Of a DNA stretch of 64,000 bases, positions 10,584 to 19,814 are shown in pieces (position 1 is the first letter of the stretch; each line of letters starts with the position of its first letter). Both the position numbers and the translations under genes were made by a program. This stretch comes from Winogradskyella tangerina (GTDB lineage Bacteria > Bacteroidota > Bacteroidia > Flavobacteriales > Flavobacteriaceae): positions 124,001 to 188,000 of the forward strand of contig NZ_QERF01000004.1 of assembly GCF_003260205.1 (NCBI RefSeq), read 5' to 3'. The notes beneath the pieces are model-generated. The model saw only the letters and a list, made by a program, of their open reading frames with translations. It searched no databases and was not told where the DNA came from.

Positions 10584-10603
10584 ATACTTAAAAATTTAAG
10601 TAT
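10584..10603. promoter_or_regulatory. Perfect palindrome in a divergent intergenic region (candidate operator)
   Basis: ATACTTAAA, a 2-bp centre, then TTTAAGTAT: nine perfectly paired bases per arm. It lies 37 bp upstream of the TTG start of the ABC ATPase gene and 66 bp upstream of the divergent gene at 10670. It has no T-run of terminator type. A dimeric repressor site is plausible but unproven, and AT-rich sequence makes chance palindromes more likely. Confidence 0.4.
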
Positions 10604-10669
10604 ATGTATTTAAGACGAAAACTAATAAAATTTGTTACAGACTTTTAAATAAAATCTTATTTTTAAACG

Positions 10670-11725
10670 ATGAGTGATGACTTAAAAATATCGAAAAAGA
10701 AACCGTCCTATTTAGTTTCAGATAAATTAAACAAATACTTATCTGACTATAAAAGAAACATTAATCTTCCCATTTTATATTCAGATTTATTACGTTTTCA
10801 AGGATCAGTGGTGGTGTATGATAAGAATGATGAAGATACCCTTTGGATCAGAGTTTATTACAATGAATTTGAACGAGAAGAAATCGATCATAATCTAAAA
10901 CAGGTGTATTCACATTTAATTTCAGATGGAAGTCAAGGGATCTTAAAATATTTGAATATCGATGCTATCGATTATTGCACTTTCGGAAATTCTAAACCTT
11001 TTAGAGTTAAAGTGCGTAATATTCTCAATGATAACTATACCCATTTTTATGTAAAAAAAGCAGATGCTTCGAGAATATATGGTTTGGAGTTAGAGCATAT
11101 GCTATCGCCATACAATCTGAACTTTTTAGTTTGTGATAATACATTGATCGAAGAACATATTGCAGGCATTCCAGGCGATGAGTTTATCAAAAACATGTTA
11201 CCCGATTGCACGTCTTCTGAAAAGGCTCAAATTGCCAAAGAGTTTATAAAGTTCAATGAACGTTGTATGATTAGACTTTTAGGTGATATGCGATCTTATA
11301 ACTACGTGATTGTACCGACACACGATTTCGATCATGTGGTCTTCAATATTAGAGCCATCGATTTTGATCAGCAGTCCTACGAGGGTAATTTGAAGATCTA
11401 TCGTCCACAGTTTTTCAAAGAAAACTATAAGATGGTTGAATTGGTTCGAGATAAAATTCAAGAGGAATCGGTTCTTCAATACAAGGTTGAAGAACGCTCA
11501 ATCGTTGCTAAGCGGATGATTAGTTTTAACAGCAGAATTAAGGCGTTATTAAAATGCATGATGTCTGATGAAATTTCAAACAAGAAAAATATAGCCCAAC
11601 TCAAAAAGGACATTTTTGAATATACTTCTGATGTCAATTTTAAGAAGAGCAATTCAATGGGTGAAATTCTAAAAAATGCTCTTGATTTTGTTAAACGTAA
11701 TTACGAAAGTGTCAGCGCTCGTTAA
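10670..11725 (+). CDS. Uncharacterised cytosolic protein with protein-kinase-like features
   Basis: 351 aa with no signal peptide or membrane segment. I do not recognise a named family with certainty. Elements in order resemble a kinase fold: THFYVKKAD (possible strand 3 Lys, near residue 125), GLELEHML (possible alpha-C Glu), then RLLGDMRSYNYVI (layout of a catalytic loop, Asp then Asn) and RAIDFDQQSYEG (layout of the metal-binding loop). The C-terminal 90 residues are helical and Lys-rich. It stands alone on the plus strand, divergent from the ABC pair. A kinase or pseudokinase is the best guess at low to moderate confidence; that a real gene exists is nearly certain. Confidence 0.8.
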   Translation: MSDDLKISKKKPSYLVSDKLNKYLSDYKRNINLPILYSDLLRFQGSVVVYDKNDEDTLWIRVYYNEFEREEIDHNLKQVYSHLISDGSQGILKYLNIDAIDYCTFGNSKPFRVKVRNILNDNYTHFYVKKADASRIYGLELEHMLSPYNLNFLVCDNTLIEEHIAGIPGDEFIKNMLPDCTSSEKAQIAKEFIKFNERCMIRLLGDMRSYNYVIVPTHDFDHVVFNIRAIDFDQQSYEGNLKIYRPQFFKENYKMVELVRDKIQEESVLQYKVEERSIVAKRMISFNSRIKALLKCMMSDEISNKKNIAQLKKDIFEYTSDVNFKKSNSMGEILKNALDFVKRNYESVSAR

Positions 11726-11728
11726 TGC

Positions 11729-12244
11729 TTAGTTCCAATTTTCGTCAAAACCTAGTTCATCGTAATCATCAAGGTCTAAATTGTCGTCAAATTCAGGATC
11801 ATCAAGATCATCATCGGCACTAAATTGTTTTTCAGGAGCCTGATCTGGGATCTGGCCGTGTACAAACATCAAATTAGGATAATCTGTTCCTTGGGCTTCA
11901 TCAACAATCTCTGCAAGTTCTACAAAAAAGGTCCACATGTTCAGAAAATCGTATACATAAATGAGTTTCGGAGAAGCTTCATGCACCACATCTTTAATGA
12001 TCGTTGCGCCCATTACTCTCACTTCATTGCCGGCTTCACTCATATCAAACATCGCAATCTCTTCGCCCTGATTCCATTGCTCGTCACTGATATAAAAGGA
12101 TGCCATTTCCATGCCGTCAAACCCAAAAGATTGCGTTATGATGTTGTGAAGATCTTCCATAGTATCTGTTTCACGAATTTCTAAATCACGAAACACATCG
12201 TCTTCGGTATCATTATCTAAGATGACTCTAAATCTGTAAATCAT
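11729..12244 (-). CDS. Plasmid pRiA4b ORF-3 family protein
   Basis: 171 aa. The N-terminus (MIYRFRVILDND, then DLHNIITQSFGFDGMEMASF and FYISDEQWNQGEE) matches the pRiA4b ORF-3 / IS1096 TnpR-like passenger family, a small alpha/beta domain of unknown function. The C-terminal 45 residues are very acidic (DDDLDDPEFDDNLDLDDYDEL). Despite the family's historical name there is no transposase or inverted repeat nearby, so it is a resident chromosomal gene. It ends 4 bp from the convergent stop of the kinase-like gene. A -7 box lies 19 bp upstream. Confidence 0.85.
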   Translation of the reverse strand: MIYRFRVILDNDTEDDVFRDLEIRETDTMEDLHNIITQSFGFDGMEMASFYISDEQWNQGEEIAMFDMSEAGNEVRVMGATIIKDVVHEASPKLIYVYDFLNMWTFFVELAEIVDEAQGTDYPNLMFVHGQIPDQAPEKQFSADDDLDDPEFDDNLDLDDYDELGFDENWN

Positions 12245-12262
12245 AATCTGATCTTATTAGTG

Positions 12263-12270
12263 CAAAGATA
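12263..12270 (-). promoter_or_regulatory. Bacteroidota -7 box for the pRiA4b ORF-3 gene
   Basis: Read on the minus strand this is TATCTTTG, a perfect TAnnTTTG, 18 bp before the ATG at 12244. No clear TTTG -33 element is seen at the usual distance. Confidence 0.55.
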
Positions 12271-12274
12271 AAAT

Positions 12275-13318
12275 TTAACTCGGTTCTGTCCTATAATTTA
12301 AAGAACGCTTGCTTTGAGAACTTTCTAAAATTATATAAAACTGAACACCAATAAGCAGTGCCGCAAGTACCAAATGTATTGGTTGAGTACTGAATGGGAA
12401 ATTGAAATAATACATCGCAATGCCTGTTGCGATCTCTAGTCCAATTAATATGATAATAAACCTGAATTTTTTAAAACCTAAATTAAGTGATCTGTTTCGA
12501 TAGAACAGCCAAGCGTTAAGTAATAAAACTAAGATAGAAAGCGAACGATGGACATAAAATTCTAAAGGCGCCAGTTCTGTAATATCCCAATTTAAATAGC
12601 CACTTAATGTATTTTGTTCATCCACAAATTGCCTTACTTGTGTGCCAATAACAATCTGAATTAAGGTTAGCACTGTTGCGATAATCATCCCCGTTTTAAA
12701 CAAACCATCAAACTTTTGGCTTTTAATTTTTGAACTCGATGCATGAATAAGATAGAGTATAAGTGCCACAATAACCAAAGCCATAACCATGTGTATGGTG
12801 ATCTTGTACGGCAACAGATTAGAGTCTACTACGGTCTTTCCTAACCACGCCTGAAATCCCATTCCAAAAACCGTGAGGATAGATAGAAATAACAGACGCT
12901 TTTTATGCGACCATAGCCAGAACGACATTATTGTAAAAATCAGAATAGGAATCCCAGATAATGCTCCGATAAGTCGGTTGATATATTCAATCCAAGTGTG
13001 CTTAGCGTTGAAGGTGTTGTAATCGTGGGTAGTATTTGGTTCCCAGTTACTTAGGTTTAATTCTGAACCACTCGTGAAATCTGATTTGGCGTAATAGAAG
13101 ATATCATCTATCTGAATAACATAACCTTTTTTATACTCGTGATTTGGCTGAAATTGAATTTCAGAAGCATCGGTAGGTGGTATGTAATACCCAAAACATT
13201 TTGGCCAATCTGGACAGCCCATACCAGATCCCGTCATACGAACAACAGCCCCAGCAACTATGACCAGATAGATAAGCACTAATGCTACTTTAGCTGTATT
13301 TCTGAACTTTTGTTTCAT
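12275..13318 (-). CDS. ctaA: Heme A synthase (COX15/CtaA family)
   Basis: 347 aa with about eight hydrophobic helices. The family signatures VRMTGSGMGCPDWPKC near the N-terminus, EYINRLIGALSG in the middle and YVHRSLSILVLLLNAW (with heme-ligand His) towards the C-terminus are all present, as is the KITIHMVMAL helix. It oxidises the heme O methyl group to give heme A for cytochrome oxidase, which implies aerobic respiration. It is the last gene of a three-gene overlapping operon; its ATG overlaps the TGA of the acetyltransferase gene. Confidence 0.93.
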   Translation of the reverse strand: MKQKFRNTAKVALVLIYLVIVAGAVVRMTGSGMGCPDWPKCFGYYIPPTDASEIQFQPNHEYKKGYVIQIDDIFYYAKSDFTSGSELNLSNWEPNTTHDYNTFNAKHTWIEYINRLIGALSGIPILIFTIMSFWLWSHKKRLLFLSILTVFGMGFQAWLGKTVVDSNLLPYKITIHMVMALVIVALILYLIHASSSKIKSQKFDGLFKTGMIIATVLTLIQIVIGTQVRQFVDEQNTLSGYLNWDITELAPLEFYVHRSLSILVLLLNAWLFYRNRSLNLGFKKFRFIIILIGLEIATGIAMYYFNFPFSTQPIHLVLAALLIGVQFYIILESSQSKRSLNYRTEPS

Positions 13319-13773
13319 ACTTTAATCAGTTGTTTTTGAAAACATAAACTATTTTCCATGTCCTTATATTGACCGTATTTTTCAATGAGCTCGTAATTCG
13401 ATCTTTTGTAAAAATTTACAGCTTCAACTTGCCGTTTACCCGTTTCAAGAATACTAGCCATATATCCAAGCTCACTGGCCCATTGTTCAAGCTCAAGCAA
13501 AATTTTTGAAGCGATACCTCGACCTCTTTCTTCTGGTAAGGTAAACATGCGCTTAACTTCTACACGCTCTTCATCAAAGGCTTTGAAAGCACCACATCCG
13601 GCAGGTTTCTGATTGATATATGCCAAAACTACATGGTTAAGGTGCGCAATGCCATTAAATTGATTGTAAAACTCATGTTCATCACCATCAGTGATCTTTA
13701 AATACGCATCGAGCTGAGCGACGAGTTTTTCAAAATCAAGATGACTAGAGTCTGTTCTTAACAATTCTATCAT
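13315..13773 (-). CDS. GNAT family N-acetyltransferase
   Basis: 152 aa. The acetyl-CoA loop is visible as [19 protein letters not shown]. An upstream strand [11 protein letters not shown] and a C-terminal [17 protein letters not shown] complete a compact GNAT fold. Its substrate cannot be told. It overlaps ctaA by 4 nt and the CCA-adding enzyme gene by 4 nt (ATGA junctions), so translation of the three is probably coupled. Confidence 0.88.
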   Translation of the reverse strand: MIELLRTDSSHLDFEKLVAQLDAYLKITDGDEHEFYNQFNGIAHLNHVVLAYINQKPAGCGAFKAFDEERVEVKRMFTLPEERGRGIASKILLELEQWASELGYMASILETGKRQVEAVNFYKRSNYELIEKYGQYKDMENSLCFQKQLIKV

Positions 13774-15188
13774 AGTTTCACTGCTGTTAATCCTAGCGCC
13801 TTCCCCTTTTTCAACATAAGTTGGAAAGCCGCCTCGTGCTCATTTGGTATTTCACCTTCTAGAATCGCTTCTTTGATTGCTTCTTTTATTTGGCCAATTT
13901 CTTTTGAAGGCTTCAGATTGAAAGTTTTCATAATCTCTTCACCTGAAACTGGTGGCTGAAAATTTCTAACTCTGTCGCGTTCTTCAACTTCAACAATTTT
14001 CTCTCTTACACGTTTGAAATTGTTCTTATACTTTCTAAATTTCTTCGGATTTTTGGTTGTGATATCCGCTTCGCATAAGGTCATAAGATCATCCACATGA
14101 TCACCCGCATCAAAAACCAAGCGTCTAACCGCAGAATCAGTAACTTCAGAAGATAATACTATTGGTCTAGAACTCATTAGCACCATTTTCTGAACAAATT
14201 TCATTTTGTCATTCAATGGCATTTTCAACCTTTTGAAAAGTTTATACACCATTTTCGATCCCACAAATTCATGGCCGTGGAAGGTCCAACCAATCTTTGG
14301 ATGAAACTTCTTCGTGGGTGCTTTACCAATATCATGCAGCAGCCCTGCCCAACGCAACCAAACATTATCAGTCGTTTTTGTAATGTTGTCTACAACCTCT
14401 AAAGTATGATAGAAATTGTCTTTATGGCGTTGACCTTCAACTTCATCTATGCCTTTTAATGCAGTCAACTCAGGAAGAATATAATCGAGTAACCCTGTTT
14501 TTTCTAAAAGTTTGAAACCAATAGAAGGCTTATCACTTTCAAGAATTTTGTGCAATTCTACAACAATACGCTCCTTAGTAATTATTTTGATGCGGTCCTT
14601 ATTTGCTTTAATTGCACTCAAAGACTCCTTTTCAATTTGGAAGTTTAATTGCGTAGCAAACCTTATAGCACGCATCATGCGCAACGGATCGTCGCTATAG
14701 GTAATATCAGGATTTAACGGTGTTCTAATTATGCCCTTATCCAGATCCTCAATACCATTGAAAGGATCTAAAAGTTCGCCGTAATTTGAAGCGTTAAGAC
14801 TTAATGCCAATGCATTTATAGTAAAATCGCGTCGGTTTTGATCGTCTTCTAAGGTGCCATTTTCAACAACCGGATTTCGGCTATTTTCGTTGTAACTTTC
14901 TTTTCGAGCTCCAACAAATTCAATCTCAATATCTTCAAATCGCAACATGGCGGTACCATAAGTTTTGAAGATTTGTACTTTAGGTTGATTGGGTAAGTTC
15001 TTAGAAACTTGTTGAGCTAGTTCTATTCCACTTCCAACGGCAACTATGTCAATATCTTTGGCATTACCGCGTTCTAGGAGATAATCGCGTACAAAACCAC
15101 CGATCACAAAACAGTCTAGATTGAGTTCTTCCGCAGACTGAGAAATAATTGAAAAAATCTTGTGTTTTAAGGCCTGTTTATGGTGCAT
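13770..15188 (-). CDS. CCA tRNA nucleotidyltransferase / poly(A) polymerase family with HD domain
   Basis: 472 aa. The nucleotidyltransferase head has [11 protein letters not shown] (GG motif) and the metal-binding Asp pair in [12 protein letters not shown], followed by [12 protein letters not shown] and [13 protein letters not shown]. An HD phosphohydrolase domain follows ([15 protein letters not shown], around residue 285). The enzyme adds or repairs the 3'-CCA of tRNAs. It is first in the operon with the GNAT and ctaA genes. The ATG at 15188 is 24 bp from a TATCTTTG box. Confidence 0.93.
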   Translation of the reverse strand: MHHKQALKHKIFSIISQSAEELNLDCFVIGGFVRDYLLERGNAKDIDIVAVGSGIELAQQVSKNLPNQPKVQIFKTYGTAMLRFEDIEIEFVGARKESYNENSRNPVVENGTLEDDQNRRDFTINALALSLNASNYGELLDPFNGIEDLDKGIIRTPLNPDITYSDDPLRMMRAIRFATQLNFQIEKESLSAIKANKDRIKIITKERIVVELHKILESDKPSIGFKLLEKTGLLDYILPELTALKGIDEVEGQRHKDNFYHTLEVVDNITKTTDNVWLRWAGLLHDIGKAPTKKFHPKIGWTFHGHEFVGSKMVYKLFKRLKMPLNDKMKFVQKMVLMSSRPIVLSSEVTDSAVRRLVFDAGDHVDDLMTLCEADITTKNPKKFRKYKNNFKRVREKIVEVEERDRVRNFQPPVSGEEIMKTFNLKPSKEIGQIKEAIKEAILEGEIPNEHEAAFQLMLKKGKALGLTAVKL

Positions 15189-15212
15189 ATTACCTAGGAA
15201 AAATTAGCTGTG

Positions 15213-15220
15213 CAAAGATA
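15213..15220 (-). promoter_or_regulatory. Bacteroidota -7 box for the CCA-adding enzyme operon
   Basis: Minus-strand TATCTTTG, 24 bp before the ATG at 15188. The -33 position is AT-rich with no clear TTTG. Confidence 0.5.
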
Positions 15221-15303
15221 CGATTTACTAATGGTGTTTTAAAATTGTCTAGGGCTTTATTAATTCGAAAAACTATTCATACTTTTGGGCAATTGTTTTG
15301 TTT

Positions 15304-16191
15304 ATGAAATTTTTCAAACGGAAGTACTTTCAATTACTGGCTAAATATTTAAAGAATAGACCAGAGCGTCATATCGATTATGTAAAGACGCAGTTCTACT
15401 TAAAAAATAATAAGAAATTAGATTTAGAGAATCCTAAAGAATTCGCTGAGAAAATACAGTGGATCAGACTCAATTTGTATGACGAGTCTTTTAAAAAGTA
15501 CATTGATAAGTACGAAGTAAGAGCGCATATAAAGGAAACCATTGGCGAACAATATTTGAATGAGCTTATTGCGGTTTATGAAGATGTTGATGATATTGAC
15601 TTAAAAGAACTGCCTGAGAAATTCGTACTTAAAGGTACTCATGGTTCTGGTTATAATGTGATAGTTCCCGATGTGAAAAAACTCGATTGGCCAAAGGCTA
15701 AGGCAGAGTTAAAGAAATTTATGTCTCAAAATTATTACGATAAGTATAAAGAGGTCATTTATAAAGATATTCAGCCTAGAATTGTGGCTGAGAAATTTTT
15801 AGATCAGTTGGGGAGTGATCATATTATCGATTATAAATTCATGTGTTTTCATGGAGAGCCGCATTATATTCATGTTAAAACTTTTGAAAACGATAGGATC
15901 AAAGAGGCCTATTACGATATGAATTGGCAAAAGCAAAACCCTGCCATTATTGGAGAAAATCATCTGAAACAAGACATTGGAAAACCAGCAACTTTCGATG
16001 AAATGGTGCGCATTGCAAAAACATTATCAAAGGAATTTGCATTCGTTAGGGTTGATCTGTATGAGATTGAACAACAGGTGTATTTCGGGGAACTCACCTT
16101 TTTACACAAAGGCGGAATGAAACGAAATTATGTTGAACCCTTGAATAAAATTATGGGAGATCTTATTAAATTGCCAATCGAACAACACTAA
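15304..16191 (+). CDS. TupA-like ATP-grasp protein (glycan locus)
   Basis: 295 aa. It matches the TupA-like ATP-grasp family: LENPKEFAEKIQWIRLN near the N-terminus, the nucleotide-binding strand and loop KFVLKGTHGSGYNVIV, then DYKFMCFHGEPHYIHV and GELTFLHKGGM. Members are associated with teichuronopeptide or capsule/LPS decoration, ligating amino-acid or related groups to sugars. The start is ATG at 15304; a TTG two codons earlier (15298) is less likely. A TACTTTTG box lies about 20 bp upstream. It is followed 7 bp later by a GT4 glycosyltransferase gene. Confidence 0.85.
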   Translation: MKFFKRKYFQLLAKYLKNRPERHIDYVKTQFYLKNNKKLDLENPKEFAEKIQWIRLNLYDESFKKYIDKYEVRAHIKETIGEQYLNELIAVYEDVDDIDLKELPEKFVLKGTHGSGYNVIVPDVKKLDWPKAKAELKKFMSQNYYDKYKEVIYKDIQPRIVAEKFLDQLGSDHIIDYKFMCFHGEPHYIHVKTFENDRIKEAYYDMNWQKQNPAIIGENHLKQDIGKPATFDEMVRIAKTLSKEFAFVRVDLYEIEQQVYFGELTFLHKGGMKRNYVEPLNKIMGDLIKLPIEQH

Positions 16192-16198
16192 TTATCGC

Positions 16199-17311
16199 AT
16201 GAGATTAATACAAGTTACAGCATCAAGAGGTTGGCGAGGGCACGAGCAGAAAATAATTTATCTGTATGAAGCCTTCCGTGATTTTGGTTATGTTGAAGAC
16301 CAATGGATTGTTTGCACAAAAGATTCTGAAGTTCATAAGATCGCGAAGGAGAAGAATATGCAGGTTATTGGATTAGATTTTAAGTCAGAATACGATCTGA
16401 AATTTGCCAAATCTTTAAAACGTATTGCCGATGAAAATAAGGCTGACCTCGTTTTTATTCATAATAGTCAATCGCATACCATTGCTGTGCTTTCATCCCT
16501 TTTCTATGGACTAAAAATCCCACTGGTTTTATGTAGAACACTTATTAAGCGCGTGGATACTAATTTCTTCAGAAAGTGGAAATATAACTACAAGGGAATC
16601 AAACGGATTCTCTGTATTACCCAGCCTGTTGTTGATGAGCTCAAATACGCAGTGAAAGATCACAGTAAACTGAGAATTGTTGGGATATTAACCGACATTA
16701 ATAAGTTTAAGAAGACTGAGAAAAATGGAATGCTTCATAAAGAATTCAATATTCCATCAGACCATAAGATTATTGGAAACGTTGCAGCTTTCACCGGATT
16801 TAAAGATCACTACACTTGGATTGATACGGTTGAAATTTTGGCTAAAACAGATCTAAAGGCAACCTTCGTTTTAGTAGGTAAAGGTGTTTTGGAAGATGAA
16901 ATTAAGGCCTATGTTGCCTCTAAAGGATTAGAAGATCGCGTGGTATTTGCTGGGTTTAGGAAAGATATTCCTGAGATACTACCAGAGTTTGATCTCTTTT
17001 TATTTACCTCAAATAACGAACCAGCCGGTGGCGTAATCCTAGAAGCTTATGCTTGTAAAGTTCCGGTTGTTGCGGCAAATGCAGGTGGTATTCCAGAGCT
17101 TGTAATGCATAATGAAACTGGGTTTTTGGCTGAGGTCGGAAATGCTCAGGATTTTGCTGATAAAGTTCAGACTCTGATTAACGATAAAGTACTTCAAGAA
17201 AAATTCATCAAAAATGGATACCAATTTTTGGTAGACAATCATACTAAGGAAGTTATTGCAAAGGAAATGATCGATGAGCTCAATGATGTGCTCGAAAACC
17301 ACAGTAATTAA
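16199..17311 (+). CDS. Glycosyltransferase family 4
   Basis: 370 aa with a GT-B fold. The N-terminal Rossmann half begins MRLIQVTASRGWRGHEQKI (acceptor loop). The C-terminal half carries the nucleotide-sugar site with FVLVGKGVLEDEI, VVFAGFRKDIPEILPEFDL and the EX7E-like NEPAGGVILEAYACKVPVV, then GGIPELV. It transfers a sugar during LPS core or O-glycan assembly; donor and acceptor are not deducible. It is co-directional with the ATP-grasp gene and ends 9 bp from the convergent stop of the next gene. Confidence 0.9.
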   Translation: MRLIQVTASRGWRGHEQKIIYLYEAFRDFGYVEDQWIVCTKDSEVHKIAKEKNMQVIGLDFKSEYDLKFAKSLKRIADENKADLVFIHNSQSHTIAVLSSLFYGLKIPLVLCRTLIKRVDTNFFRKWKYNYKGIKRILCITQPVVDELKYAVKDHSKLRIVGILTDINKFKKTEKNGMLHKEFNIPSDHKIIGNVAAFTGFKDHYTWIDTVEILAKTDLKATFVLVGKGVLEDEIKAYVASKGLEDRVVFAGFRKDIPEILPEFDLFLFTSNNEPAGGVILEAYACKVPVVAANAGGIPELVMHNETGFLAEVGNAQDFADKVQTLINDKVLQEKFIKNGYQFLVDNHTKEVIAKEMIDELNDVLENHSN

Positions 17312-17320
17312 TCGGACTGA

Positions 17321-18172
17321 TCATTTGATTTTATAAAGACCAAGTGCTTTTTTAAACTTCTTACTCATCAAGACATAGTTTACGTAAAGTTTATTTTTAA
17401 AACTTAAGTAACGCCACTGTGCATGTGGTATGATATGTTCCGTCACCTTTTTATCAATGGCTTCTGATACGATAAAGTCTGATTTTATTGAGTTCCAATC
17501 TACGTCATCATAACCATCAAACTCATTAACGGCATTTTTTTCGTGTATGATAGACATCCATAGGCGTTTGTTAGCAATCTCGATACGTCTCGATTCTTTT
17601 TTCCACATATTATGATCACTAAACCAAACCGTTTTTGGTGCATCATTTTTTTCAATGAGACTTATAAATGGATTGAAAATATGTTCCTTTTTACCAATCA
17701 TGATCTCTGGTGATATTTGAAGTGAGTAGCCTTTCAAAATATCAATGGCCATAAATTCTTGAGATTTAAATACACTCTGAATGGTATCAATATAATCCCT
17801 GTGAATGCAATCGTCATTATCAATTCGAGAAGTAATAATAAATTCTGAATTCTTACTATCTTCAGAAATAAACTTTTTAATTTCAGGATGAAAGGCATCC
17901 ATTCCGTCGATGTAAAAAGCTTTAAAATGTGAATAGGGTTTCAGCAGACTTTCTAGAGTATCTTTAAAATCATCATCCGTAGTCACATCAAAAAATAATA
18001 ACCACTGAAAATTTGAATTAGTTTGTGCTGCTACTGATGGTAGGCAAAAATCTCTGAATAAACCAATACGATGATTCATCCATTCGCGCGTTAAAAGAGT
18101 TTCATTGTTTTTAGTTACATCCCAGTTTTTGTTTCTGAGATTAAAACGCGTGATGAGATAATGCTTATACAT
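17321..18172 (-). CDS. Putative rhamnosyltransferase-like glycosyltransferase
   Basis: 283 aa. It resembles the putative rhamnosyl transferase family: YKHYLITRFNLRN at the start, a GT-A-like core with FQWLLFFDVTTDDDFK, IITSRIDNDDCIHRDY (a DxDD-type metal motif) and an aromatic tail. It is single and minus-strand between plus-strand glycan genes, divergent from the LPS kinase gene. The sugar specificity in the family name is not demonstrated by the sequence. Confidence 0.75.
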   Translation of the reverse strand: MYKHYLITRFNLRNKNWDVTKNNETLLTREWMNHRIGLFRDFCLPSVAAQTNSNFQWLLFFDVTTDDDFKDTLESLLKPYSHFKAFYIDGMDAFHPEIKKFISEDSKNSEFIITSRIDNDDCIHRDYIDTIQSVFKSQEFMAIDILKGYSLQISPEIMIGKKEHIFNPFISLIEKNDAPKTVWFSDHNMWKKESRRIEIANKRLWMSIIHEKNAVNEFDGYDDVDWNSIKSDFIVSEAIDKKVTEHIIPHAQWRYLSFKNKLYVNYVLMSKKFKKALGLYKIK

Positions 18173-18188
18173 AGATGTGAGTTAGTTA

Positions 18189-18222
18189 TTGGCAAATTTA
18201 AAGAATTAAATACCTACTTTTG
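18189..18222 (+). promoter_or_regulatory. Promoter of the LPS kinase gene
   Basis: A TTG at 18189-18191 and a perfect -7 box TACTTTTG at 18215-18222, 23 bp apart, in the divergent region. The box ends 20 bp before the ATG at 18243. Confidence 0.6.
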
Positions 18223-18242
18223 CAGCCAGTTAATCGCTATTT

Positions 18243-19016
18243 ATGTCTATTAAAATTCATATTCATGAGGAATCTGTCCTTAACAGGGAATCAATTCAAC
18301 ACATGTTGAAGAATTTTTCTGCTGAAGGTGAATTGATTGGCACTGGTTACCGAAATGTTATTAGAATCTTAGATGTTGATGGCCAGCGTTATAATGTAAA
18401 GGCCTTTAAAGTGCCTAACCTGGTTAACAAAATCGTTTATCGATTTTTTAGAAAGAGTAAAGCTGAACGCTCCTTTTTATATGCTGAAAAATTATTGGCT
18501 TCTGGTATTTTAACACCGAATCCTATTGCCTATGTAGAGCACACGTCCCTAATAGTTTTTGGCAAGAGCTACTACATTAGCGAACAATTAGAGTACGATT
18601 TTACTATAAGAAAAATTGTCGATGATCCTTCAACGGATGATTATGAAAATATCTTGAGACAGTTCACTAGGTTTACCTTTGAATTGCATGAAAAAGGCAT
18701 ACATTTTTTAGATCATTCACCCGGCAATACACTGATTAAAAAAGATGCCGATGGTTATAAATTTTATTTGGTAGATCTTAATCGAATGGAATTTAAAACC
18801 TTGAGTTACGATGAACGTTTGGCCAATTTTGCTAGGCTTTCACCAAAAGATGAGATGTTAGAGATTCTCAGTGACGAGTATGCAAAACTTATCGGTAAAC
18901 CACATTCTGAGGTTAGAGAACGCATGTTTCATTTCTCCCAACAATTTTCTTCAAGTTTTAAAAAACGTGAGGCCTTTAAAAAGAAATATTATTTCTGGCG
19001 GAAGAAGAAAAGCTAA
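18243..19016 (+). CDS. Lipopolysaccharide core kinase (KdkA/InaA family)
   Basis: 257 aa with a kinase fold. RNVIRILDVDGQRYNVKAFK carries the probable ATP-binding Lys. HEKGIHFLDHSPGNTLIKK gives the catalytic loop (Asp then Asn), and YLVDLNRMEF the metal-binding Asp. Family members phosphorylate Kdo or core sugars of LPS at the inner membrane. The position inside a run of glycosyltransferases supports this role. Its stop overlaps the convergent WaaE-like gene by 4 bp. Confidence 0.85.
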   Translation: MSIKIHIHEESVLNRESIQHMLKNFSAEGELIGTGYRNVIRILDVDGQRYNVKAFKVPNLVNKIVYRFFRKSKAERSFLYAEKLLASGILTPNPIAYVEHTSLIVFGKSYYISEQLEYDFTIRKIVDDPSTDDYENILRQFTRFTFELHEKGIHFLDHSPGNTLIKKDADGYKFYLVDLNRMEFKTLSYDERLANFARLSPKDEMLEILSDEYAKLIGKPHSEVRERMFHFSQQFSSSFKKREAFKKKYYFWRKKKS

Positions 19017-19774
19017 GAACCATCACGATAGAGCCTTCTCAGTTTAGCATATTTCAGGTAGGTGATCTTTCCTGTTTGATAACAAATTCTGAATCCGTTT
19101 TTGCCATCCAAAAATCCAAGTCTTAATATAAAGGCCTTAAAAAATGCCCAAGCCGGATTGAAAATTAGTTGAAAAACAGATGCTTTTTTACCCAATTCAT
19201 AGTAAGACTGTGCCGAGATGGTTGAAAAATAGTCCGTTTTACGATCCATTTCTTCATAGGTCTGATAGGTGTAATGAAGAATATCACCTTTTAAATAACC
19301 AACCTTCGAATTTGGATCATGTAATTTTACAGTTTCATGAATTTTATGACCTTGCCAATTCGCTTTTGTTTTATCAAAAACACGTAACTTTTTATTGGGA
19401 TACCAATCCGAATATTTTATCCATTGGCCGCAAAAATTATTAAATCTATTGGCATAATAACCATCATATTGCCAGTTATTTTTTAAGTCAATTATTGATT
19501 TTTGAAGGGCTTCTGATAAGGCTTCGTCACCATCTAATGAAACCACATGGTCGTTGGTAGTCTGTTCTAGTGCGAAATTTTTCTGATCGACGTAGCCCAG
19601 AAATTCTTGTTCAATAAAATTGACATTATAACTTTCACAGATGGCTTTAGTGCGGTCGGTTGAAAACGAATCTACTACTATAATTTCATCCGCGACATCT
19701 ACCAAAGAATCTAAACATTTTTCAATGTTTCGTTCTTCATTAAAGGTTATGATGACACCAGATAGTTTAAGCAT
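19013..19774 (-). CDS. Glycosyltransferase family 2, LPS core WaaE/KdtX-like
   Basis: 253 aa, GT-A fold. It begins LKLSGVIITFNEERNIEKCL and has EIIVVDSFSTDRTKAIC and VSLDGDEALSEAL (DxD-type). The downstream NNFCGQWIKYSDWYPNKKLR and WQGHKIHETVKL segments are typical of the WaaE/KdtX group of beta-glucosyl or heptosyl-core transferases. It likely acts on the LPS inner core, matching the adjacent kinase. It is divergent from the tandem GT2 genes that follow. Confidence 0.85.
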   Translation of the reverse strand: MLKLSGVIITFNEERNIEKCLDSLVDVADEIIVVDSFSTDRTKAICESYNVNFIEQEFLGYVDQKNFALEQTTNDHVVSLDGDEALSEALQKSIIDLKNNWQYDGYYANRFNNFCGQWIKYSDWYPNKKLRVFDKTKANWQGHKIHETVKLHDPNSKVGYLKGDILHYTYQTYEEMDRKTDYFSTISAQSYYELGKKASVFQLIFNPAWAFFKAFILRLGFLDGKNGFRICYQTGKITYLKYAKLRRLYRDGS

Positions 19775-19776
19775 AA

Positions 19777-19809
19777 TTTGATTTCACTGTTGTAAAAATA
19801 GTATTTTTG
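19777..19809 (+). promoter_or_regulatory. Promoter of the tandem GT2 genes
   Basis: TTTG at 19777-19780 and a -7 box TATTTTTG at 19802-19809, 21 bp apart. The box ends only 5 bp before the ATG at 19815, implying a very short or absent leader. Confidence 0.65.
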
Positions 19810-19814
19810 TAGAC

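Noticed and set aside
11729..12244. IS1096 TnpR-like passenger name suggesting an insertion sequence
   Set aside because: The label is historical for the pRiA4b ORF-3 family. No transposase, terminal inverted repeats or target duplication surround the gene.
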